From positions 1 to 45,919 of the forward strand of contig CAZFPK010000022.1 of NCBI GenBank assembly GCA_964521025.1: a stretch of DNA of 45,919 nt, in the 5' to 3' direction. Shown here one piece after another: positions 17,873 through 25,764 of the stretch (within the stretch, counting starts at the first letter, position 1; every line of letters begins with the position of its first letter). Origin of the DNA: DRTC01 sp964521025 (GTDB lineage Bacteria; Cloacimonadota; Cloacimonadia; Cloacimonadales; TCS61). The position numbers and the translations under genes are program-made. The notes beneath the pieces are model-generated. The model was not told the DNA's origin, searched no databases, and was given only the letters and a program-made list of their open reading frames with translations.

Positions 17873-19249
17873 TAAACTTTCGTCGAAATCTTCTCCTCCG
17901 AGATATTCTTTCCAATTCGAAAGAGTAATTTCATTGTCATCATTACCACTATAAATCAACTTATAATTACCGCTTGTTTGGAGATCGATAAAGATATAAG
18001 TTAAATCCTGTTTCATTCTGTATTTCCATATTCGATAATCTTTGACTGTGTATTTAGTATAACTAACAGCGCCAAAATCTGATGGATTTAAACTTGTATC
18101 GATAGTAGTTTGTAATTTGCTGATTTCATCGGGAGGTCCCTTTTTTATATAAATTCGTCCGATATCCGTTTCCCAACCTTTTTTAAAATGGGAAAAATGT
18201 TGGTTGCAATATTGTATTCTTTCTCTAATTGTCTCTAAAAATTCATTTTCTTTGGTTACAGGGTTAGGATCATTTGAAGTCCAAAATCTTTCTAAAAAAG
18301 TTTTTTTCCCATTATTTGAAAGATTTTTTAAGAGTTTTTTTTCCTTGGATTTCAGAAAATATTGCAGGAGTTTATATTCGTCATCGAGATCAGGGAAAAT
18401 CCGTTGAGATAGATCAACAATTTTTTTTACGCTGAAATAGTCTTTTGAGATACAGGTATCTTCCTGTTCGTTAGAATTTTTATCCTTGACTTGAATTATA
18501 ATGTCATACACTCCTGCATCATAATCGGATATATCTATTTGTTTTATTCTAAAATTTTCAAAGTCAGAAGTTGTAAAATTTGATTTGATTTTTTCTAATG
18601 TTTTGTTTTTTTTCTTTACAGTTAATTTCTCTTCGATTGAAAATTCTCCTTTGTCATTTCTCGAAAAATTATACAATTTATAATAAATTGAAACATTGTT
18701 TTCTTCAGGAAGTGTAAAAATATGTTTTGTATCCACTAAAAAGAGTGTATCTCCGCGATGAAATTTTTCAAAATATTGAGTTGTATCTCTTCCTACAAAT
18801 TCTAAGATTTCAAGATCACTGATCAATGTTCCGCGAGGTAGGAGTTCTGCTTTTTTCAGCCATTCCTTATTTTTTTTACTTTCTTCATTTTTGAACCTAA
18901 TCTTTATTAGAAAGTCGGGTTTGGAAAGAGTTAGAATTATTTTATCGAGAAAAACATCGTCTGTAACTGTTTTCTCGAAACTGGTTACAATAATCCTGTT
19001 CGTAAATGAATCCCGATCTTCAATTTTCCCATTGTTTTCGAGAACGATGTCAACGAGAAGATTTGCCGTAAAACCAAATTCTGATTTTTCAAATTTCAGT
19101 TCATTATATGGAATTGAATAATTGATCTCAAAAATAGTATTTTTAGAATTATCAAGAAACCTGTTCTCATCAATAGAAACATTGAGAATACCGGGATTCA
19201 ATTTAAAAAAGATCAATAAAAATATCGCATAAAGGATTAATTTTTTCAT
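17864..19249 (-). CDS. GWxTD domain-containing secreted protein
   Basis: The 461-residue protein has an N-terminal signal sequence (LILYAIFLLIFFKLNPG) and a beta-rich middle. Residues about 290-420 carry the GWxTD domain: a helical RFWTSNDPNPVT segment, then FKKGWETDIGRIYI near residue 358 and KKGPPDEI. GWxTD domains are typical of secreted or envelope proteins in the FCB superphylum and Acidobacteria, and their function is unknown. It lies 9 bp downstream of dnaE on the same strand, so they may be co-transcribed. It overlaps the 3' end of yraN. Confidence 0.87.
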   Translation of the reverse strand: MKKLILYAIFLLIFFKLNPGILNVSIDENRFLDNSKNTIFEINYSIPYNELKFEKSEFGFTANLLVDIVLENNGKIEDRDSFTNRIIVTSFEKTVTDDVFLDKIILTLSKPDFLIKIRFKNEESKKNKEWLKKAELLPRGTLISDLEILEFVGRDTTQYFEKFHRGDTLFLVDTKHIFTLPEENNVSIYYKLYNFSRNDKGEFSIEEKLTVKKKNKTLEKIKSNFTTSDFENFRIKQIDISDYDAGVYDIIIQVKDKNSNEQEDTCISKDYFSVKKIVDLSQRIFPDLDDEYKLLQYFLKSKEKKLLKNLSNNGKKTFLERFWTSNDPNPVTKENEFLETIRERIQYCNQHFSHFKKGWETDIGRIYIKKGPPDEISKLQTTIDTSLNPSDFGAVSYTKYTVKDYRIWKYRMKQDLTYIFIDLQTSGNYKLIYSGNDDNEITLSNWKEYLGGEDFDESLLE

Positions 19250-19258
19250 ATTTCCTGC

Positions 19259-22200
19259 TTAATAATTGAAATCGAGATTGATCTTTGGTTTTTCGATATT
19301 TTCATTGATAAATGCGGTTAGATTTTTATCAGGAAAGACCTTCAATTTTTTGAAATGAATATTAAGATTTTTGAATTTTTTTGTTTCAACGGCAAAATGA
19401 ATACCGAAATTCCCGGGTGATTTCGGGAATCCTTCTTTTATTTTTTTCGCAAATTCCGGAGTTGCATTCTCTTCATTCAATTTTAAATATATTTCTCCGG
19501 AAAGTTTTTTTGCTAATTCTTCGAATTCCAGGATTTTTTTAGGAATTATCCTTAATATATTTTCTTTTCCATTCGTATAATTATTCTTGTTTCCAATAAT
19601 GAAAAATTCTTTTCCTTCTTCCATCCGCTTAAAATGATTCAAATAATCTTTATCAAAAAGAGTAACTTCAAATTTTCCGACTAGATCTTCAAAAATTATA
19701 ATGGCAAAAGGATTTCCTTTTTTATCGGTTTTTTTGACAATTTCAGCAACAACTCCGGCAATGGAAATATTATTGGGAATTTTTTCAGGATGGTATTCCG
19801 CATCGTTAGTATTGATATTCGTCAATAATTTGATGATCGATTCGTATTGATTAAGCGGATGCCCGGACCAATAAAAACCGAGGATTTTCTTTTCATTTGT
19901 CAATTTCTGATTGAGAGACCATTCATGAATTTCCGGAAGTTTTGGTAAATATTCATCCTCTTCGGTATCGTCCAAAAATGAATCGAAAAGCATTATCTGT
20001 CCCCGTTTTTTTTCGGTCTGGACACCGGAAGCATATTCCAGGGCATTTTCAATTGCAGCAAATTTTTGCGCTCTGTTCCCATCCAGGTCATCCAAGGCTC
20101 CTGAAAAAATAAGACTTTCCAGAACTGCTTTATTGACAGCCATCGAATCGACGCGCGAGCATAATTGAAAGATATTTTTAAATTCTCCATTTTCCTTTCT
20201 TTCTTTCAGGATGGAACAGATAGCAGCACTTCCGACATTCTTGATCGCTTTCAAACCGAACATGATCTTTTTTCCCTTTACCAAAAATTCCTTTTCACTT
20301 TTATTAATATTAGGAGGTTCGACTTCGATTCCCATTTTTTTACATTCATCGATAAAATAAGGTATTTTTGTCGGATTATCCTCCAGGGATAAAAGTGCAG
20401 CCATGAATTCTATATCATAATGCGTTTTCAGGTACGCAGTCTGGAAAGCAACATAAGCATAAGCAGTTGCATGACTTTTGTTGAAAGCATATTTTGCGAA
20501 TTCCTGCCAGTCTTTCCAGACCTTCTCGATGATACGCGGTTTGACTTTTCTTTCGGTCGCACCTTTGAGGAATTTCTCATACAGTTTGCTCATTAATTTT
20601 TTCTTTTTCTTGCCCATCGCTTTACGCAGAATATCGGCTTCGGAACCGGTAAATCCTCCCATATCACGAGCGATCTGCATCACCTGTTCCTGGTAAACGG
20701 TTACGCCATAAGTTTCCTGCAAAGCATTTTCCATTAAAGGATGGATGTAATGGACTTTTTCCTTGCCGTGTTTCCTATTAATAAAAGATTCGATGAACTG
20801 CATCGGACCCGGACGGTAAAGAGCAACCATCGCGATCAGATCGTCGAAAACATTCGGTTTTAGTTCACTCAAATATTTTTTCATACCTGCTGATTCGAAT
20901 TGGAAAACTCCGTCCGTCCAGCCATTCGCCAATACTTGATAAGTTTGTTTATCCTTCAGATCTACATTATTTATATCGATAGTTTTTTTCTTTGATTGCT
21001 TTACCAATTCGACTGCTTTTTTGATTATGCTTAAAGTTTTTAGACCCAAAATATCCATTTTCAGCATTTTCAGTTCATCGAGCCATTTCCCTTCATACTG
21101 GACGATCACTGCCGGTTCGCTGCCCTTCTGACTGGTTATCGCGAGAGGAACATATTTTGTTAAATCTCCGGGACCGATGACAACTCCGGCAGCATGAATT
21201 CCGATATGACGCACCAGACCTTCCAGAACTTTTGAATAAGTCAGGATGGATGCATAAATGTCATTACTTTTCATCGTATTCGCAAATTCTTTCGATTCCC
21301 GTAATGCCATATCTAAAGTTATTTTGGGAATGGAGGGAATAAGTTTCGTGATTTCATTGGCTTTGGCAGCAGAAACTTCCAGAACGCGAGCCACATCTTT
21401 GATCACGGATTTTGCTCCCAAAAGATTGAAAGTTACGATTTGCGTAACGCTTGTCCTGCCGTATTTTTCCACGATATAATCGATGATCTTCGTACGTCCT
21501 TCCGCACAAAAATCAATGTCGAAATCGGGCATTCCGATCCTTTCCGGGTTGAGAAATCTCTCGAAAAACAAGTTATATTTCAGCGGTTCGATTTGAGTAA
21601 TATCCAATAAATACGAAACAATACTACCCGCAGCAGAACCTCTTCCGGGACCGACCGGAATATCCATCCGGCGAGCTGCATCGATCAGGTCTTTCGCTAC
21701 CAGGAAATAACCTTCGAATCCCATTTTATGGATCACGGAAAGTTCGTATTCGATCCGCGTTTCGATTTCATCGGTTATTTTCGGATATTTCTTTTCAGCC
21801 CCTTCCCGGCAAAGAAATTTCAAATATTCCTGCATATCTGAATAACCTTTGGGGATCTCGACTTTAGGTAATAAAAAGTTATTATAATCTAGTTTCAAAT
21901 CGATCTGATCAGCGATTTTTATGGTATTTTCATACGCTTCCGGAATTTCCGGGCAAAGTTTTTTCATTTCATCTTCGGATTTGAAATAAAGTTGATTTGT
22001 GTTGTATTTAAGCCGGTTGGGATCGGAAAGTGATTTACCTGTCTGAATACAAAGCAGGACATCGTGCGCATCCGCATCTTTTTCATAAAGATAATGACAA
22101 TCGTTTGTTAGAACCAGGGGAGTTTTCGTATCTTTTGCGAGTTGGATCAGGAGCGGTTTTATAGTTTTTTCTTCATCCAAACCGTGATCTTGAATTTCGA

Positions 22201-22708
22201 GATAAAACCTATCAGGGAAAATTTTTTTATAAAACTCGACAACTTTTTCGGCTTCTTTGATCTTCTTAATTAATAATAGATAAGGAATCTCACCTTTGAC
22301 GCATGCTGAAAGGCAGATCAAGCCTTCCGCATATTTTTCGAGGAGAGATTTGCTGATCCGCGGTTTATAATAAAATCCTTCGAGAAAAGCGATCGAAGAA
22401 ATTTTCATCAGGTTCTTGTAACCGGTCAGGTTTTTTGCTAATAGTACGAGATGATGTCTTATTTCTTTTTTTGCTTCCGGGTCATCGAAGGCGCGGTCAA
22501 TGACATAAGTTTCGATCCCGATGATCGGTTTTATTTTTTCTTTCAGGGCAGTATAATAAAAATCTATTGCTCCGAACATATTCCCATGATCGGTCATGGC
22601 AACAGCCGGCATTTTGTATTGTTTTGCTAGTTCTACCATTTTATCGACACGGCAGGCACCATCGAGCAGACTATATTGAGTGTGGTTGTGTAAGTGGATA
22701 AAAGTCAT
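19259..22708 (-). CDS. dnaE: DNA polymerase III alpha subunit DnaE
   Basis: This is the replicative polymerase. From the ATG at 22708 it has 1149 residues, typical of DnaE1. A longer frame reaching 22759 adds 17 residues unlike the family, and the ATG at 22708 has GAGGG 8 nt upstream. Domains in order: PHP (HLHNHTQYSLLDG, then DHGNMFGA), with metal-binding His/Asp residues seemingly intact; the palm with the catalytic acids in PDFDIDFC near residue 395; the helix-hairpin-helix region; and an OB fold (about 975-1050, ISIAGVVAEIV to GKFEVTLF). Retention of the PHP residues leaves open an intrinsic proofreading activity, as known for Thermus DnaE. It heads a probable two-gene unit with the GWxTD gene. 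Confidence 0.97.
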   Translation of the reverse strand: MTFIHLHNHTQYSLLDGACRVDKMVELAKQYKMPAVAMTDHGNMFGAIDFYYTALKEKIKPIIGIETYVIDRAFDDPEAKKEIRHHLVLLAKNLTGYKNLMKISSIAFLEGFYYKPRISKSLLEKYAEGLICLSACVKGEIPYLLLIKKIKEAEKVVEFYKKIFPDRFYLEIQDHGLDEEKTIKPLLIQLAKDTKTPLVLTNDCHYLYEKDADAHDVLLCIQTGKSLSDPNRLKYNTNQLYFKSEDEMKKLCPEIPEAYENTIKIADQIDLKLDYNNFLLPKVEIPKGYSDMQEYLKFLCREGAEKKYPKITDEIETRIEYELSVIHKMGFEGYFLVAKDLIDAARRMDIPVGPGRGSAAGSIVSYLLDITQIEPLKYNLFFERFLNPERIGMPDFDIDFCAEGRTKIIDYIVEKYGRTSVTQIVTFNLLGAKSVIKDVARVLEVSAAKANEITKLIPSIPKITLDMALRESKEFANTMKSNDIYASILTYSKVLEGLVRHIGIHAAGVVIGPGDLTKYVPLAITSQKGSEPAVIVQYEGKWLDELKMLKMDILGLKTLSIIKKAVELVKQSKKKTIDINNVDLKDKQTYQVLANGWTDGVFQFESAGMKKYLSELKPNVFDDLIAMVALYRPGPMQFIESFINRKHGKEKVHYIHPLMENALQETYGVTVYQEQVMQIARDMGGFTGSEADILRKAMGKKKKKLMSKLYEKFLKGATERKVKPRIIEKVWKDWQEFAKYAFNKSHATAYAYVAFQTAYLKTHYDIEFMAALLSLEDNPTKIPYFIDECKKMGIEVEPPNINKSEKEFLVKGKKIMFGLKAIKNVGSAAICSILKERKENGEFKNIFQLCSRVDSMAVNKAVLESLIFSGALDDLDGNRAQKFAAIENALEYASGVQTEKKRGQIMLFDSFLDDTEEDEYLPKLPEIHEWSLNQKLTNEKKILGFYWSGHPLNQYESIIKLLTNINTNDAEYHPEKIPNNISIAGVVAEIVKKTDKKGNPFAIIIFEDLVGKFEVTLFDKDYLNHFKRMEEGKEFFIIGNKNNYTNGKENILRIIPKKILEFEELAKKLSGEIYLKLNEENATPEFAKKIKEGFPKSPGNFGIHFAVETKKFKNLNIHFKKLKVFPDKNLTAFINENIEKPKINLDFNY

Positions 22709-22942
22709 AGATTTTCCCTCAAAAACAAAATTTAAAAAAAGATGGAAGTTAATTTTCAAATATTAACAAATTTTTCTGAAAATTCACCCCCTTTTTCATG
22801 AATTTGAGAAAATATTTTAGGGATAATAAGTCAATGATAATTTATAATTTTTTTCCACAAATTGGTAACTACTTTTATTTAGAATAAGATACGATTTTGG
22901 AATAGATAATTGAATGTTTCGAAATAAGTGATTTAATTTACT

Positions 22943-23107
22943 TTAAAATAAGAAAGTTACGATCAATATTCCGCAGACAAATATAATAATCGCCAAAATA
23001 ACGATCAGCAAAGCCTTTGGAAGTTTTAACAGATTTCCGCATTTCGGACATCTTTTAGCTTTCGAACTGACTTTTTTACCACAATTTCGGCATTTAATTT
23101 GTTTCAT
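22943..23107 (-). CDS. Small zinc-ribbon membrane protein
   Basis: The 54-residue protein has two CxxC knuckles (CRNC at 6-9 and CPKC at 20-23) forming a zinc ribbon. One transmembrane helix follows (ALLIVILAIIIFVCGILIVTFLF). GAGG lies 6 nt before the ATG at 23107. Such zinc-ribbon/TM miniproteins are common and mostly uncharacterised. It is 49 bp downstream of a three-helix membrane protein and may share its transcript. Confidence 0.65.
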   Translation of the reverse strand: MKQIKCRNCGKKVSSKAKRCPKCGNLLKLPKALLIVILAIIIFVCGILIVTFLF

Positions 23108-23156
23108 TTGAACCTCACAAAACTTGTTGAATTTTTGAAATTTGGCAGGTCATTAT

Positions 23157-23591
23157 TTATAAATTTCTTAAAGCCAGAAAAACCAATAAAGGAATAATAA
23201 CACTCAACATCAAAAATAATACGGATAAAACCTGTAATAATTTCCCTTTGGCTTTTGCTTTCTCCCCGGTTTCGAGTTTTATGTTTCTGAGAACCTTGAT
23301 GCCCGGGGGAGGAAATTGTCGTGATTCGATGATCGATCTTCCCAGTTTAAATAAATATAAGCATAATCCCAAACCAAAGATGAACATGATCATAAATATA
23401 ATGAAAAAAGTTCTTTTCATATTTTGGATTGCTGTTTCGGGAGAATTTTCCGCAAGGATCGATATTTCAGTCAATCTACTCCGAAAATATGTTAGCAAGA
23501 CAAATCCGAGAATGACCAGTATAAGAGCAATAAGCAATATTTTTTTTCTATACTTTTTATCAGCTTTGATGACGATTTGTTCATCCTTCAT
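23157..23591 (-). CDS. Three-helix inner-membrane protein of unknown function
   Basis: Read from the ATG at 23591 (AAGGA 8 nt upstream), this is 144 residues. An open frame extends to 23960, but that extension would cover the divergent tetR gene and is rejected. Three hydrophobic helices are visible: LLIALILVILGFVLLTYF, FFIIFMIMFIFGLGLCLYLF and LQVLSVLFLMLSVIIPLLVFLAL. The loops are short and charged. I do not recognise the family. It is divergent from the TetR gene with 157 bp between starts, so it is a candidate target of that regulator. Confidence 0.6.
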   Translation of the reverse strand: MKDEQIVIKADKKYRKKILLIALILVILGFVLLTYFRSRLTEISILAENSPETAIQNMKRTFFIIFMIMFIFGLGLCLYLFKLGRSIIESRQFPPPGIKVLRNIKLETGEKAKAKGKLLQVLSVLFLMLSVIIPLLVFLALRNL

Positions 23592-23689
23592 TTTTTTGGT
23601 CCTTTTTATTCTCCTTAACTTTTTTATTTGATAATGAAAATGAGTCAACAAAGTTTTTATAAATTTTTTATAAAAACAGGAAAAAATGA

Positions 23690-23733
23690 TTGACAAGATT
23701 TCGCTGACAATAAACTCGGTGACCGTGTAGTCA
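23690..23733 (+). promoter_or_regulatory. tetR promoter and candidate TetR operator
   Basis: TTGACA (23690-23695) and TAAACT (23711-23716) form a possible -35/-10 pair with a short 15-bp spacer. Just downstream, TGAC-N6-GTCA (23720-23733) is a dyad abutting the GAGGA ribosome-binding site of tetR. TetR proteins commonly bind such dyads over their own promoters, so autoregulation is inferred. Confidence 0.4.
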
Positions 23734-23748
23734 GTGAGGAAAAATAAA

Positions 23749-24327
23749 ATGAATAAAAGACAGATACAAAAACAGAAAACGCGGGGAATAATCCTGCAAA
23801 CAGCGAAATCGTGTTTCAAGAAAAACGGATTTCTGAAGACCACAACATCCGAAATCGCATCAAAATCGAAGGTTGCACACGGGACTTTATTCCTGCATTT
23901 CAAAAGTAAAGATGTATTGATCATCGAAATCCTCGATTCGGAAATGGATAAGATCAGCAAACAGATTTTCCAAATAATTAACGAATCGAACGACTTTGAA
24001 CTTTTACTTTCCAGATATTTAGATTTTCTTCAGGAACGGGAAGATATTTTCGCAATTTTAGCCAGAGAAATGCCATTTTATTCTTCCGAATTGAGAAGGA
24101 AAATCCTGTTCCGAGAATCGATCATCCGCAGTCATTTCCATAAAGCGATTTCCGAAGGAATCAAGTCGGGAAAATTCAGAAAAATTAATATTACTCCGGC
24201 TCTCAATTTCCTGTTTGGAACTTTCAATTATTATTTAAGTTTGAAACCGATATTCGTCAAAGAAGGAAGTGTGATCGGAAAGTTCAAAGAAAGTATCATT
24301 TCAACATTTATGGAGTTTATCAGTTGA
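23749..24327 (+). CDS. TetR/AcrR family transcriptional regulator
   Basis: The 192-residue protein is read from the ATG at 23749, 8 nt after GAGGA. A GTG at 23734 overlaps that ribosome-binding site and is less likely. The N-terminal HTH is typical: RGIILQTAKSCFKKNGF, then TTTSEIASKSKVAHGTLFLHFKSKDVL. The C-terminal ligand domain is helical. The ligand is unknown. It is divergent from the three-helix membrane protein and upstream of the DUF362 gene, either of which could be regulated. Confidence 0.92.
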   Translation: MNKRQIQKQKTRGIILQTAKSCFKKNGFLKTTTSEIASKSKVAHGTLFLHFKSKDVLIIEILDSEMDKISKQIFQIINESNDFELLLSRYLDFLQEREDIFAILAREMPFYSSELRRKILFRESIIRSHFHKAISEGIKSGKFRKINITPALNFLFGTFNYYLSLKPIFVKEGSVIGKFKESIISTFMEFIS

Positions 24328-24371
24328 AGTTATTGATTTTGGTGGAAATTATTTGAATCGGGAACTGTATC

Positions 24372-24449
24372 CCCATCGTCCCGATGGGAATTCCGAACAA
24401 ATGAAATAATAAAGAAAATGGGTAACACAAAGACCATCGAGACGATGGT
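24372..24449 (+). other. Twin hairpins with a shared stem upstream of the DUF362 gene
   Basis: CCCATCG/CGATGGG with a TCC loop (24372-24388) is followed 44 bp later by ACCATCG/CGATGGT with an AGA loop (24433-24449). The two share the stem core CCATCG/CGATGG. The second ends 6 bp before the GGAG ribosome-binding site of the next gene. They are probably copies of one short palindromic element. A leader-control role is possible but unsupported. Confidence 0.5.
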
Positions 24450-24464
24450 GATACAGGAGTTCCA

Positions 24465-25529
24465 ATGAAAAAGATTTTAATCTTATTATTAATTATTCCG
24501 TACTTATTTGGTTCGGAAGTAGAAGAGAAGGAGAGACCAAAAGTGTATTTTACGAAAGATATTTCTGCCGATGGAGTGATGAAAGTTTATCAACATTTTG
24601 CAGACAAGATCGAAGGAAAGGTTGGGATAAAAGTTCATTTCGGAGAGGAAGGAAACAAGAATTTCCTTTCTCCGCATCTGCTTAAAAAACTGGCAGAAGA
24701 ACTGGATGCGAATCTGATCGAGACGAATGTTTTATATATCAGTAAACGCAGATATACGGAAAGCCATATCGAACTGGCGAAATCACACGGATTCGATTTT
24801 GCTCCTATCGATATTTTGGACGATGAAGGTGAGATCGAAATTCCAGTAAATCTCAAACATTACAGAACCGTCAAAACCGGCAGTCATCTCGATAATTATG
24901 AAACTCTGATTATTTTTACGCATGCCAAAGGTCATATGATGTCCGGAATGGGCGGAGCAATTAAAAATGTTTCGATGGGACTCGCTTCGATTGCGGGAAA
25001 AATGGCAATGCATGCATCCTCGATTCCGAAATATAAACCGAGTGCTTGCACTTCCTGCGGATTATGTGTTCCGGAATGTCCGGGTAATGCCATTTCCATA
25101 GATCCGTTGATTATCGATATGGATAAATGTATCGGCTGCGGAAAGTGTATCGGTGTTTGTCCGACTCACGCTTTCAGTGTTCCCTGGGGAAGCACAGGAA
25201 TCGATGTTTTCCAGGAAAGGATAGCGGAATATGCCAAAGGAATCACGAACTATAAGAAGAACATCATCTACATCAATGTGCTGGCAAATATCTCCAAATC
25301 CTGCGATTGCGACAGTTGGGCACCTAAACCCTTTATGGATGATATCGGGATTCTCGCTTCAACGGATATTGTTGCTATCGATAATGCCAGTTATGATTTG
25401 ATAGATAAAGAACATAAATGCGAGGATACTTTCCAGAAACATGTCTCCGTAAGCGGCAGGAAACATATTAATTATGCACAGAAAATCGGATTGGGAAATA
25501 TGGAGTATGAGTTGATAGAGTTGGATTAA
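24465..25529 (+). CDS. DUF362 protein with two [4Fe-4S] ferredoxin motifs and a signal peptide
   Basis: The 354-residue protein has a DUF362 domain (about residues 25-190 and 250-340). Inserted in it are two ferredoxin clusters: CTSCGLCVPECP near 195 and CIGCGKCIGVCP near 222, all eight cysteines present. A further cluster of Cys (CDCDSW, about residue 285) may also bind metal. DUF362 proteins are thought to act in electron transfer or iron-sulfur chemistry; the substrate is unknown. Unusually, the sequence begins with a Sec-like signal (KKILILLLIIPYLFGSEV) without a twin-arginine motif, although Fe-S proteins are normally exported folded by Tat. GGAG precedes the ATG. No in-frame internal start gives a clean domain boundary. 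Confidence 0.88.
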   Translation: MKKILILLLIIPYLFGSEVEEKERPKVYFTKDISADGVMKVYQHFADKIEGKVGIKVHFGEEGNKNFLSPHLLKKLAEELDANLIETNVLYISKRRYTESHIELAKSHGFDFAPIDILDDEGEIEIPVNLKHYRTVKTGSHLDNYETLIIFTHAKGHMMSGMGGAIKNVSMGLASIAGKMAMHASSIPKYKPSACTSCGLCVPECPGNAISIDPLIIDMDKCIGCGKCIGVCPTHAFSVPWGSTGIDVFQERIAEYAKGITNYKKNIIYINVLANISKSCDCDSWAPKPFMDDIGILASTDIVAIDNASYDLIDKEHKCEDTFQKHVSVSGRKHINYAQKIGLGNMEYELIELD

Positions 25530-25580
25530 ACACAAAGAATGGACTCGACTTCAAAGCGAAACCTGGAGTTGAGAACATTC

Positions 25581-25742
25581 GAATATCCAATCCGTCAAAA
25601 GCCGGACACGGTATCGAACAAGAAATTTCCAATGATGAATAAACACACCTCCTCCGATAAATCGGGGGACTCCTCTCAAGAGGAGATTTTTCTTCGCGCT
25701 CTCTGCGTCTTTGCGGTAAATAATTATTCGTTTTGTTAGTTG
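25581..25742 (+). repeat. Composite intergenic repeat, copy 1
   Basis: Three blocks recur in the same order after the next gene (copy 2, 27860-28180). Block A at 25581-25640 is identical over 60 bp to 27860-27919, with weaker similarity for about 45 bp more. Block B is GTCTTTGCGGT at 25707-25717. Block C is TTCGTTTTGTTAGTTG at 25727-25742. A 66-codon open frame across it reflects the repeat, not a gene. Confidence 0.85.
25670..25691 (+). terminator. Terminator-like hairpin after the DUF362 gene
   Basis: CTCCTCT pairs with AGAGGAG around a CA loop and is followed by ATTTTT. It lies 141 bp past the stop, inside repeat copy 1. A weaker CCGAT/ATCGG hairpin (25654-25665) precedes it. Confidence 0.6.
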
Positions 25743-25764
25743 AAAAATTATAAGGATGGAAACG

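Noticed and set aside
23592..23960. N-terminal extension of the three-helix membrane protein
   Set aside because: It overlaps the well-supported divergent tetR gene, and the ATG at 23591 has a proper ribosome-binding site.
25539..25739. 66-codon open frame between the DUF362 and oligopeptidase genes
   Set aside because: It is made of the intergenic repeat and a terminator hairpin; no ribosome-binding site and no protein-like composition.
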